A stretch of 64,000 bases of DNA, from positions 1 to 64,000 of the forward strand of contig CAYTJQ010000010.1 of NCBI GenBank assembly GCA_964438205.1, in the 5' to 3' direction. Position numbers and translations under genes: made by a program. Source of the stretch: Pseudohaliea sp964438205. GTDB lineage: Bacteria; Pseudomonadota; Gammaproteobacteria; Pseudomonadales; Halieaceae. Position 1 is the stretch's first letter. Each line of letters starts with the position of its first letter. The notes beneath the pieces were generated by a model. That model was not told the DNA's origin, ran no database searches, and saw only the letters and a list, made by a program, of their open reading frames with translations. This document shows, piece by piece, positions 44,779 through 52,359 of this stretch.

Positions 44779-45230
44779 CCATGGCGGCGCAGGCACCCTG
44801 GCCTCTGTCGCGCTGGATCGCCTCGGCGATCGGCGCGGTGCTGGTATTCACGGTGGTCGGCGTCGCCAGCCTGCGCCTGTCCGGCTACGAGCCGCCGGCG
44901 GAGCCCCGCGGAGAAATGGTGGCCAGCCGGCTCCTGCGCTTCGAGGATGTCCGCGACGGCCTGGTCTATGTCTACGATGTCGACTCCGGTACCCGCATCG
45001 CCGAGCTCGCGCCGGCAGAGGACAGCTTTATCCGCGGCATCATGCGCAGCATGGCCCGGGCCCGCAAGGCCCGCGACGTCGGCATGCAGCCGCCGTTTCT
45101 CCTCGCCCGCTACGCGGGCGGCAGCCTGGTGCTCTCCGATACGGCCATCAGCAACGAGGTAAATCTCGTCGCCTTCGGCCCGACCAACGAGGCGTCCTTC
45201 GAGGCGCTTCTCCTGGCCGAGACCCCCTGA
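44775..45230 (+). CDS. puhC: Photosynthetic complex assembly protein PuhC
   Basis: A 151-residue protein with one N-terminal membrane helix (IASAIGAVLVFTVVGVASL) and a periplasmic domain containing RLLRFEDVRDGLVYVYD. It matches PuhC, needed for optimal LH1 and reaction-centre formation. GTG at 44775 overlaps the puhB stop; ATG at 44781 is the alternative. Confidence 0.92.
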   Translation: MTMAAQAPWPLSRWIASAIGAVLVFTVVGVASLRLSGYEPPAEPRGEMVASRLLRFEDVRDGLVYVYDVDSGTRIAELAPAEDSFIRGIMRSMARARKARDVGMQPPFLLARYAGGSLVLSDTAISNEVNLVAFGPTNEASFEALLLAETP

Positions 45231-45240
45231 GGCGCCCGCC

Positions 45241-46089
45241 GTGTCCGCCTACCTCGTCGCCTTCCTGACCGCCCTGCTCGGCTGGTGGCTGAGCACCGGG
45301 GTGATCCTGTACCTGAACCTGTTGCCCAGGGACTCCCACCGCTGGAGCGTCCTGGCCTTCTCCACCCTGGGGCTGTTCAGCCTGACGTTGCTGCCGCAAG
45401 TGGCCGGGGACCCGACACCCCTGGGCGCCGCTGCCGGCTTCGCCATCGCTCTGGCTGTCTGGGGCTGGCTGGAGATCAGCTACCTCATGGATTTCATTAC
45501 CGGCACGCACAACCGGCCGTGTCCGCCGGGGGCCCGGGGCTGGCGTCGCTTCCGCCTCGCCCTCGCCACGAGCATCCACCACGAACTGGCCATCGCCGGC
45601 GCCGGCATCGCGATCATCGCGTTGTCCTGGGGCGGCGCTAACCAGGTCGCCACCGGCACCTACCTCGTGCTGTGGATCATGCGCTGGAGCGCCAAGCTCA
45701 ACCTCTACCTGGGGGTCTCCAACTTCAACGAGCACTGGCTGCCGGAGCGCAGCCGCTACCTCGTCACCTACATGCGCAAGCGGCGCATGAACTACCTGTT
45801 CCCCGTTTCCATTACCCTGGGGACTGCCGGCACGGTACTGCTGTTGCGGGCCGCCCTCGGGGCCGCGGATGATTTCGGCCGCCTGGGCAACACGCTGGTC
45901 TGCTCGCTCCTCGCGCTCGCCGTGCTGGAGCACTGGTTCCTGGTGCTGCCGCTGCGCGACTCCGCGCTCTGGCAGTGGGCTATCAGCGCCGCAGACCGGG
46001 CCCGCGGACGCCCGCGGCCCGCCGCCCACAGCGAGCACCCGCTGACACCGGCATCGAACCGGGAGGCCCGGGGTATGGGCACCGGCTGA
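45241..46089 (+). CDS. puhE: Photosynthetic complex assembly protein PuhE
   Basis: A 282-residue polytopic membrane protein (about seven helices). Family features: FLTALLGWWLSTGVILYLNLLPR, EISYLMDFITGTHNRPCPPG and NFNEHWLPERSRYLVTYM. PuhE modulates photosystem and bacteriochlorophyll levels in Rhodobacter. Last gene of the long bchF operon; the next gene has its own promoter. Confidence 0.94.
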   Translation: MSAYLVAFLTALLGWWLSTGVILYLNLLPRDSHRWSVLAFSTLGLFSLTLLPQVAGDPTPLGAAAGFAIALAVWGWLEISYLMDFITGTHNRPCPPGARGWRRFRLALATSIHHELAIAGAGIAIIALSWGGANQVATGTYLVLWIMRWSAKLNLYLGVSNFNEHWLPERSRYLVTYMRKRRMNYLFPVSITLGTAGTVLLLRAALGAADDFGRLGNTLVCSLLALAVLEHWFLVLPLRDSALWQWAISAADRARGRPRPAAHSEHPLTPASNREARGMGTG

Positions 46090-46105
46090 GACGCCGCGCC
46101 GGCCG

Positions 46106-46146
46106 CGTCCAATTTCTTTGACAGTGGTCAAGGCGGCTTCTACTCT
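46106..46146 (+). promoter_or_regulatory. Promoter with PpsR-like operator before the HemN-like gene
   Basis: CGT-CCAATTTCTTTG-ACA (46106-46123) differs from TGT-N12-ACA at one base. Its 3' half gives TTGACA (46118-46123), followed at 17 bp by TACTCT (46141-46146). This repeats the layout seen at bchF, so the gene is probably co-regulated with the photosynthesis genes. Confidence 0.6.
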
Positions 46147-46277
46147 TTCGAGGGCAGCATAAGTAAGAAGATGAACGAACTCGAAGGTTCTTGCACAAGC
46201 CCAGGTTCCACACTGGAACCGAAACCCCTCGCGAAAGCCTGGCTGGGCTGGACGCAACGCACCACTGGAGGTGCCGA

Positions 46278-47606
46278 ATGAGCCCCCTGGTAACACCCCC
46301 CTTTGCATCGCGCGGGGGATCGGCCGACGACGACGCGCTCCCCGAGCTCTTCGCCACGACGGAACTGGGCCTGACCCCCGGTGACTATGCCGAGCTCCTC
46401 GCCGGCAAGCGCGGCACCGACGACAGTGTCGCGGTACATGTCCGCCTGCCCTTCTGCCCGTCCCGCTGTCTCAACTGCGACCACCACACCACGGTCACGC
46501 ACAACAGCGAGGCCATCGACGAGTACATCGTCGGCCTCGAGCGTGAGATCAGCATGGTCACGGACCGTATCGGCCGCGGTCGCACGCTCACCCAGCTTCA
46601 CCTGGGCGGGGGCACCCCGAACTACCTGAGCGACACGCAACTCGTGCAGCTCATGGACGTCATCGATCGCCATTTCTCTGTACGCAGCGACACGGAGGCT
46701 TCCCTGGAGGCCAACCCGAAGCGCTGCTCGCCGTCGCAGCTGACCCTGCTGCGCGGTCTCGGTTTCAGCACCCTCGACCTGCAGATCCGCGATCTCGACA
46801 GCGCCGTGCAGCTGGCCATCGGCCGCTCCCACTCCCTGTCGGTGCTCGAGGACGTGATCGCCAGCGCGCGCAGCGAGGGTTTCGAGACCGTCAGCATGGA
46901 TCTCGTCTATGGTCTGCCGAACCAGTCGGTGGAAACCGTCCACGGCACCGTGAAGCACATGATCGAACTCGACCCGGATCGCATCATGTGCCAGACCTTC
47001 TCGCCGCGCCCGTCCGTATTCAAGCACCAGCGCGCGCTCGACGCCGAGGGGCTGCCGTCCCTGGCCGACAAGGTGGCCATGTTCAACACCGCCAGCGAGA
47101 CCCTCATGGGCAGCGGCTACGAATGGGTGGGGCTCGACTGCTTCGCCCGCGAGCACGACGCGCTCACCCGGGCCAAGCACGCCGGGCACCTGCACCGGAA
47201 CTGGGTCGGCTACACGGACCGCGACACCGGCGATCTCTACGGTTTCGGGGCAGACGCGATCAGCCAGCTGCGCGAGGCGAACGTGCAGAACAAGGTGCAG
47301 CTGGGCGAGTGGCACGCGGCCCTCCACCGGGGCGAACTGCCGCTCTGCACCGGGGAGCGCATCAGCGAGAGCGAGCAGCGCCAGCAGGCGGCCCTGAACG
47401 CCCTGTTGTGCAACCTGGAGCTGTCAGACTACGGTGACCTCCTCGAGGACAGCACGCTGCTCAAGGAACTCGCAAGCAAAGGTTTCGTGGAGATTTCCGA
47501 CGACAAGGTCTCGGTCACCGAGTACGGCCGCTTCGCGCTGCACCAGCGCTGGAGCGATGCCTCGCCCCATTACCGCACCGCACTCGGCATGGCGCTGGCT
47601 TCCTAG
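46278..47606 (+). CDS. HemN-like radical SAM protein (divergent oxygen-independent coproporphyrinogen III oxidase)
   Basis: A 442-residue protein colinear with E. coli HemN: GGGTPNYLS, SLEANPK (catalytic Glu), DLVYGLPNQ, HRNWVGYTD, and the C-terminal HemN domain. The radical-SAM loop is CPSRCLNCDHH: Cys60, 64 and 67 bind the 4Fe-4S cluster, but the fourth HemN cysteine (E. coli Cys71) is His69, and the active-site Tyr56 position is His54. It may still convert coproporphyrinogen III to protoporphyrinogen IX without oxygen, or act on a related porphyrin. Not BchE: no B12-binding domain. ATG 46278 follows GGAGG; a PpsR-like site overlaps its promoter. Confidence 0.85.
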   Translation: MSPLVTPPFASRGGSADDDALPELFATTELGLTPGDYAELLAGKRGTDDSVAVHVRLPFCPSRCLNCDHHTTVTHNSEAIDEYIVGLEREISMVTDRIGRGRTLTQLHLGGGTPNYLSDTQLVQLMDVIDRHFSVRSDTEASLEANPKRCSPSQLTLLRGLGFSTLDLQIRDLDSAVQLAIGRSHSLSVLEDVIASARSEGFETVSMDLVYGLPNQSVETVHGTVKHMIELDPDRIMCQTFSPRPSVFKHQRALDAEGLPSLADKVAMFNTASETLMGSGYEWVGLDCFAREHDALTRAKHAGHLHRNWVGYTDRDTGDLYGFGADAISQLREANVQNKVQLGEWHAALHRGELPLCTGERISESEQRQQAALNALLCNLELSDYGDLLEDSTLLKELASKGFVEISDDKVSVTEYGRFALHQRWSDASPHYRTALGMALAS

Positions 47607-47662
47607 CAACACGCCTGTAAAGGAAACATACCCGGCGGCCGGGGCGGATGCCCGGGTCGGGT

Positions 47663-48271
47663 TCAGCCCGCCTCAGCCAGGCGCTTCCCCGGCGTGCGGA
47701 ACAGGTCCTCCACCCGACCCCGGTAGGGGCCTCGCAGCGCTGCCCACTCGAGCTTGAACCAGGGCGTGAAACGCTCCGGCTCCCGCGCCAGCCAGGCGTC
47801 CACCGCCGAGCAATCGAACCAGCCCCAGGCGGCGATCTCGCTAGCGTTGGGGCGCGGCGCAAGCGGCTGCTGCAGGGCGCCGATATAGACTGAGCACAGC
47901 TCCCGCTCGCTACCGACGTCGAGATAGCGTGCCGCGTACTCGAACTTGTAGAGGTAGACCAGCTCGGCGGCTACCCCCAGTTCCTGCTGCAGGCGGCGCT
48001 GCGTGGCCGTGTGGTTGCATTCGCCCCGTCGCGGATGGCTGCAGCAGCTGTTGGTCCAGAAGCCCGGCCACAGCGGTTTCTCGGCGCTGCGCTCATGCAG
48101 GAGCACGGTATCTGCGTCAAGGAAGAGGAAAACAGAAAAAGCGCGGTGCAGTTGGCCGTCACCGGCATGTACCCGCTCCTTGCTCTCGTGCCCGGTGGGC
48201 AGGTCATCGCCATCGACGAGGATCAGTGGCTCGTCGGCAAAGGAAACCTGTTGTCCCCTGGCAAGCTGCAT
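47663..48271 (-). CDS. idi: Isopentenyl-diphosphate delta-isomerase (type I)
   Basis: A 202-residue Nudix-fold enzyme interconverting IPP and DMAPP for carotenoid and phytyl chains. The catalytic cysteine is in TNSCCSHP (Cys77), and the Nudix-like RRLQQELGV and the metal-binding glutamate in SERELCSVY are present. It is the last gene of the crtE-to-pufA series, after two hairpins downstream of pufA. Confidence 0.95.
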   Translation of the reverse strand: MQLARGQQVSFADEPLILVDGDDLPTGHESKERVHAGDGQLHRAFSVFLFLDADTVLLHERSAEKPLWPGFWTNSCCSHPRRGECNHTATQRRLQQELGVAAELVYLYKFEYAARYLDVGSERELCSVYIGALQQPLAPRPNASEIAAWGWFDCSAVDAWLAREPERFTPWFKLEWAALRGPYRGRVEDLFRTPGKRLAEAG

Positions 48272-48355
48272 GATGGTGCTCTCCCGCGAAGTCGCGCTAC
48301 CGGGTCGCGATCAATGGGCACGATAGGGGCCGCGTGCGCCAGGCGCCGCGGCGGA

Positions 48356-48406
48356 ATCTCTGAAAGAGATAACTCGAAAGAGCTCCGCCCGCCGCGAACG
48401 GCGGGC
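48356..48406 (-). terminator. Tandem hairpins downstream of pufA
   Basis: An 8-bp stem GCCCGCCG/CGGCGGGC with a CGAA loop (48387-48406) and a 6-bp stem ATCTCT-GAA-AGAGAT (48356-48370). They lie 25 bp after the pufA stop and before idi. Pyrimidine-rich but without a clear T-run, so partial termination or 3'-end protection of the abundant LH1 mRNA is likely. The rest of 48272-48431 shows nothing else. Confidence 0.55.
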
Positions 48407-48431
48407 TTCACTCCGTCAGGTTACCGACGAA

Positions 48432-48623
48432 CTACGCTTTCGACTCTGGCAGCGGAGCCACTTCAGCAGAGGCCGTAGCCGCAGCCGGAGCGTCTTCCTC
48501 GAGCCAGTTGAAGCGTTCTGTGCTCAGCAGGATGAAATGAATCAACAATGCCAAGGTAAACAGAAACGCCGCCGTCGCGATCATGATTCGCCTGGGATCA
48601 AAAATCAGCCAGATCCTGTACAT
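48432..48623 (-). CDS. pufA: LH1 antenna alpha polypeptide
   Basis: A 63-residue single-helix protein: MYRIWLIFDPRRI N-terminus, transmembrane helix with the bacteriochlorophyll-ligating His29 (ALLIHFILL), and an Ala/Pro-rich periplasmic tail. The IWLIFDPRR motif is diagnostic for LH1 alpha. Ribosome site TTGGAG upstream. Located after pufC rather than before pufL. Confidence 0.96.
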   Translation of the reverse strand: MYRIWLIFDPRRIMIATAAFLFTLALLIHFILLSTERFNWLEEDAPAAATASAEVAPLPESKA

Positions 48624-48699
48624 TTCGCTTCTCCAAGTTGTTGCGGCTTACCGGTCCTTAGCCGGCCCTGCCGCGGGTTTTACTCGCGGTGCTTCTGAC

Positions 48700-48849
48700 C
48701 TATACCAGCCAGGGCTTCCACATCCAGACGAGGATATGTGCCACCACGGCCACTGCGGTGAAGCCCAGGAAACCTTGCATAAAGAAGCTGTGGAATTCCT
48801 TGGCCTCGTCACTAGACAGCCCGGAAGGACTGTTGATTTGCTCACTCAT
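48700..48849 (-). CDS. pufB: LH1 antenna beta polypeptide
   Basis: A 49-residue protein: MSEQINSPSGLSSDEAKEF N-terminus, first conserved His20 (EFHSFF), one membrane helix with the bacteriochlorophyll ligand His38 (AVVAHILVW) and the aromatic end WMWKPWLV. The 18-residue spacing between histidines fits LH1 beta. Preceded by GGGAGG. The 76-bp gap to pufA carries short stem-loops and the pufA ribosome site. Confidence 0.95.
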   Translation of the reverse strand: MSEQINSPSGLSSDEAKEFHSFFMQGFLGFTAVAVVAHILVWMWKPWLV

Positions 48850-48959
48850 GGTTTATACCTCCCATGTGTTTCTTCCGTTAACAGCCCATGCGTGTTGCCT
48901 GGGTTGTCCACTTTGCGCAGCCGCACCCTAAGGCTCTGACTACGCGTCTCCCTCGCCGG

Positions 48960-48988
48960 GGGGTCCCGGGGCGGGCCCCGGAGGCCCC
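48960..48988 (-). repeat. Intercistronic hairpin between pufC and pufB
   Basis: Inner stem CCGGGGC-GG-GCCCCGG (48966-48981) extended by GGGG (48960-48963) pairing CCCC (48985-48988) across a small internal loop. It lies in the 174-bp gap between pufC and pufB. In other purple bacteria stable puf hairpins set transcript ratios of antenna to reaction centre; this one is positioned to do so. Confidence 0.6.
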
Positions 48989-49023
48989 GCGCGGCGAAGA
49001 ATTCCGTCAGCGCGCGTCGCGCG

Positions 49024-50124
49024 CTATTCGCCGCCACCCATGGTGCCGACTGCCGGTACCGGGCCATCGCGCTCGGCCTTCGCGTCGGCGGCCTTCTCGG
49101 CCATCTCGACGGCCACACCACTCTTGGTGGCGAGGCTCGGGTAGGGGTCGATCATGTTCGCACCGTACATCGGCTTGTAGGCACCCTGGTGGCAGGTCAT
49201 GCAGCTCACCTTGGGGACATCGCCCTCAGAGCCAAGGCGATGCGGCGGCAGCCATTCGCCCGTGGGCTTGATGTAACCGTTGTTGGTCTCGCGCACCATG
49301 CGGATCGCGTGCCAGGCCTTGACCCGCTGATAGGGGCTCTGCTCCCAGTTCGCGAAGGCGCGGCTGTTGTGGCAGAAGGTGCAGTTTGCGTTCAGCGACT
49401 CCGAGAAGTGCATCATCAACGCATAGGTCCACTCGGCCTGCTTGGTGCCGACATTCGGCCCCGTCGGCAGCGCGGTATTGCCCTGCAGGCTGATCGGGTA
49501 ATCCTCTTCGAGGAACGGCGTCAGCGGGTCGTAGGGCAGTGACGCATAGGCCACCGTCGGCGACGGGATGTTCTGTCCGCTATTGCCGAGTTTCGCCGAC
49601 GTCTCCGGGCCCGGATCGTGCGACCAGACATACTGGGGCACGGCCTGGCCGCGGTGGCAGGTGTAGCAGGTGACACCGGCCGGGGCGACATGCTTCTCCC
49701 CCCAGTCCTCGTTCAGGCGCTGAGTCATGGCCAGCATGCTGCGGGCGACCTTCTTCGTGTAGACATCTTCGGAGGCGAAGTTGCCCGGCACGTGGCAGTA
49801 GTTACAGCCCTCTTCCGGCGATACCCATTCCGTGATGGAGGCCATCACGCGGGTGAACTCGCCCACGGTGAGGTCACCGAGGACCTCGATGTTCTCGTAG
49901 AGGTCGCCGGCCTTCGGGCCGCCCGGCGGCACCTGGGGGATGACGTCGGGCACCTTGTTCGCCGAGACGCTCTCGGCGCGCTCGGCCTTGTCGACGACCA
50001 GTTCCATGCCGGTGCCGCGGAAGCCGCGCTGCACCGTATCGTGCGGTGGCGGGTTGCAGGCCGCCAGGGTGGCCGTGGCGGCCACGGCCACCAGCGGCAA
50101 ACGGATCGTATGCAGTATGTTCAT
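49024..50124 (-). CDS. pufC: Reaction-centre tetrahaem cytochrome c subunit
   Basis: A 366-residue periplasmic lipoprotein: signal with lipobox LAAC (Cys23), then four haem sites CNYCH (107-111), CYTCH (153-157), CTFCH (248-252) and CMTCH (308-312). It re-reduces the photo-oxidised special pair. Full length and all four haem motifs are intact. Start overlaps the pufM stop by 4 bp. Confidence 0.98.
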   Translation of the reverse strand: MNILHTIRLPLVAVAATATLAACNPPPHDTVQRGFRGTGMELVVDKAERAESVSANKVPDVIPQVPPGGPKAGDLYENIEVLGDLTVGEFTRVMASITEWVSPEEGCNYCHVPGNFASEDVYTKKVARSMLAMTQRLNEDWGEKHVAPAGVTCYTCHRGQAVPQYVWSHDPGPETSAKLGNSGQNIPSPTVAYASLPYDPLTPFLEEDYPISLQGNTALPTGPNVGTKQAEWTYALMMHFSESLNANCTFCHNSRAFANWEQSPYQRVKAWHAIRMVRETNNGYIKPTGEWLPPHRLGSEGDVPKVSCMTCHQGAYKPMYGANMIDPYPSLATKSGVAVEMAEKAADAKAERDGPVPAVGTMGGGE

Positions 50125-51092
50125 TGCCCCGCTCCTGTCGTCATCGGGTTCACCGGTGGCACGGCCTCGATCGGCGGATAGGCCGGCGCGACACCGTGCT
50201 TCACGGCCCAGAGGTACCAGTTCTCGACCACGGTCCCGGTCAGCAGGATGCCGATACCACCGGTGATCACCGTGAGTACCGCGAACCAGAGGCCCCAGCG
50301 GTGAATGGATTCCATGGTGGCGTTGAAGCCCATGGTCCAGCGCCAGAAGAGCTGGGCACGCTCGGCCGCGGTGCCGCGGTAGGTAATCTGGTCAATCTCC
50401 CGGTCGCCACCATAGCGACTGGTCGCGAGAATGGTAGCGCCATGCATCGCGAACAGCAGCGTCGAGCCGTAGAGGAAGGCAATCGACAGCATGTGGAAGG
50501 GGTTGTAGAACAGGTTGCCGTAGCGGATCGAGAAGGCCGCGGTCCAGTCGAGGTGCGGGAAGATCCCGAAGGGAACCGCTTCGGACCAGGACCCCATCAG
50601 CACCGGCCGGATGAGGCCGAGCACCAGGTAGAGCCAGATGGCTGCCATGAAGGCCCAGGCGAGGTGCGTGCCCATGCCGTTGCGCCGCGCCAGGTTATAG
50701 GTGCGCACCCACCACAACAGGATAGACGCGGTCAGGAAGAAGCCGGCCATGAGCCACCAGCCCCCCTCGGCCAGCGGCGGGATGCTGAGACCGTACTCCG
50801 GCGGCGGCGGCTCGAGAGCCAGCCAGGGCAGGAGACGGATAAACTCCACCGGATCCCAGTTCACCGAGGCCCACATATTGAGGCCGATGATTTCAATGGC
50901 AATGAAGCCGAACAGGATCGAGAGGATCCCGGTGCCGCCCAGATAGATGGGGCCCAGCTGCGCGTCACCGATCTTGCCGAGCCAGTAGTTCTCGGTCATG
51001 CCGGAGCGCTTGTCCGTGTCCGGACCGAGGTCCAGGCCGGGGTGCAGCGGGGCCTCGACCTGGAGGCGCGTAAACAGGTTCTGATATTCCAT
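50121..51092 (-). CDS. pufM: Photosynthetic reaction centre M subunit
   Basis: A 323-residue five-helix core protein binding half of the special pair, QA and the iron. Family segments: NLFTRLQVEAP, NPFHMLSIAFLYGSTLLFAMHGATILA (bacteriochlorophyll/iron histidines) and the C-terminal GLWFAVLTVITGGIGILLTGTVV. The C-terminal extension beyond the last helix is characteristic of reaction centres that carry PufC. Confidence 0.98.
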   Translation of the reverse strand: MEYQNLFTRLQVEAPLHPGLDLGPDTDKRSGMTENYWLGKIGDAQLGPIYLGGTGILSILFGFIAIEIIGLNMWASVNWDPVEFIRLLPWLALEPPPPEYGLSIPPLAEGGWWLMAGFFLTASILLWWVRTYNLARRNGMGTHLAWAFMAAIWLYLVLGLIRPVLMGSWSEAVPFGIFPHLDWTAAFSIRYGNLFYNPFHMLSIAFLYGSTLLFAMHGATILATSRYGGDREIDQITYRGTAAERAQLFWRWTMGFNATMESIHRWGLWFAVLTVITGGIGILLTGTVVENWYLWAVKHGVAPAYPPIEAVPPVNPMTTGAGQ

Positions 51093-51106
51093 GGTCGTCT
51101 ACCCCC

Positions 51107-51931
51107 TTAGTTCCAGATGCCCAGCTCGAGCCACCAGTTCCACCACTCGGGCCAGCCCCTGGTCCAGAAGGGACCGCTGATGACGATGCAGACCGCGCTC
51201 CAGAAGCCCGCGGACAGGGCCAGGAAGAGGCCGAGGCGGTGGATGCCCAGGGCGCCGATCGAGTAGCCGACGTCATCGCGGAAGAACGAGTTCTCGTGTT
51301 CGGCGGTCTTTACTTTCTGTCCCTTCGGCGGATTGGTCACCGAGAGGATCAGGCCACCGTGCATGGACAGCGCCAGCGTGGTGGTGAAGAAGAAGGTGAT
51401 CGCCAGCATGTGCGCCGGGTTGTAATGGAAGTGCAGGTACTGGTAGCCGACGTTGGATACCCAGTCGAGGTGGCTCAGGATGCCGTAGGGGAAGCCATGG
51501 CCCCAGGCACCGAGAAGCAGCGGCCGGATGATCACCAGGGTCACGTAGGCGAACACGGCCACGCCGTAGGCGAAGGGCACGTGCAGGCCCATGCCGAGCT
51601 TGCGCGATATCTCGACCTGCCTCAGCGCCCAGGACACGAAGGCGCCGGTCGCGCAGATGGTGATGATCTGCCACAACCCCCCCTCGTTCAGGGGCGCGAG
51701 GGCGAGACCGTAGCTCAGGTCCGGCGGCGCAATGTTGATCTGCCAGATGTTCCAGGTCGGCCCCTGCGAGGCGCCGTAGACGATCAGCAGGGTGCCGAGC
51801 ACCGAGAAGAAGATCGTCGTGACGCCGAAGAAGCCGACGTAGAAGGGACCGACCCAGAAATCGAAAAGGTCACCGCCCAGAAGGGTACCTCCCCTGACCC
51901 GGTACTTTTTCTCGAAACTCAACATCGTCAT
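51107..51931 (-). CDS. pufL: Photosynthetic reaction centre L subunit
   Basis: A 274-residue five-helix core protein. Start MTMLSFEKKYRVRGGTLLGGDLFDFWVGPFYVGFFG is typical; conserved NPAHMLAITFFFTTTLALSMHG carries iron and bacteriochlorophyll histidines. ATG at 51931 has GGAGG seven bases upstream; a second ATG at 51925 and a longer frame from 51970 are less likely. pufQ, not pufBA, lies immediately upstream. Confidence 0.98.
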   Translation of the reverse strand: MTMLSFEKKYRVRGGTLLGGDLFDFWVGPFYVGFFGVTTIFFSVLGTLLIVYGASQGPTWNIWQINIAPPDLSYGLALAPLNEGGLWQIITICATGAFVSWALRQVEISRKLGMGLHVPFAYGVAVFAYVTLVIIRPLLLGAWGHGFPYGILSHLDWVSNVGYQYLHFHYNPAHMLAITFFFTTTLALSMHGGLILSVTNPPKGQKVKTAEHENSFFRDDVGYSIGALGIHRLGLFLALSAGFWSAVCIVISGPFWTRGWPEWWNWWLELGIWN

Positions 51932-52040
51932 CGTTTTTCCTCCGGTCCAACCCAGGGACCCCGTAAACACACACTCGCCGCCCTGCCCGGGCTGGCGTTA
52001 TCCTTCCCCGCCACCGCGATCGCCGCGGCGCGACGCACCC

Positions 52041-52274
52041 TCAGCGCATGAACGCGTAGGGGATGACCGTGTACGCCGTGCGTCGTGCTTCGGCGAACAG
52101 CGACTCGTGCCGCGGCGCCGAACCGGCGAGCGGGCGGCAGCTGCGCGGCAGCAGCCGGCTCACGGCTGCCACCAGCAGGAACCACATCATGGAGACCGCG
52201 ATCAGGATGCGGAACTCGATGCGGTCGTGCAGCGCGGTCGCGTGTACATCGTGGTGCGCTTGACCAGTTTTCAT
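52041..52274 (-). CDS. pufQ: PufQ-like protein
   Basis: A 77-residue protein: polar N-terminus (HHDVHATALHDRIEFR), one membrane helix (ILIAVSMMWFLLVAAVSRLL), and a C-terminus LFAEARRTAYTVIPYAFM resembling the conserved PufQ tail. PufQ is tied to bacteriochlorophyll synthesis and puf expression in Rhodobacter. Position between bchZ and pufL agrees with the call; sequence similarity is moderate. Confidence 0.75.
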   Translation of the reverse strand: MKTGQAHHDVHATALHDRIEFRILIAVSMMWFLLVAAVSRLLPRSCRPLAGSAPRHESLFAEARRTAYTVIPYAFMR

Positions 52275-52359
52275 GCTTTATCCCTCCCCTCGTTTTCCAC
52301 GGGGTCGTTGTCTTCGCGCCGCGGCCCGGCCGTCGGCGTCGTCTGCCCGGTCCCGCTGC

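Noticed and set aside
46278..47606. HemN-like gene considered as BchE (anaerobic cyclase)
   Set aside because: No N-terminal cobalamin-binding domain; the protein is colinear with HemN from the radical-SAM loop to the C-terminal domain.
46278..47606. HemN-like gene considered as HemW haem chaperone
   Set aside because: It has the HemN-type HRNxxGYT segment and HemN length; HemW is shorter and lacks it.
48648..48845. Minus-strand 65-codon frame over the LH1 beta region
   Set aside because: Out of frame with pufB (48700-48849), whose 49-residue product has both conserved histidines and a proper ribosome site.
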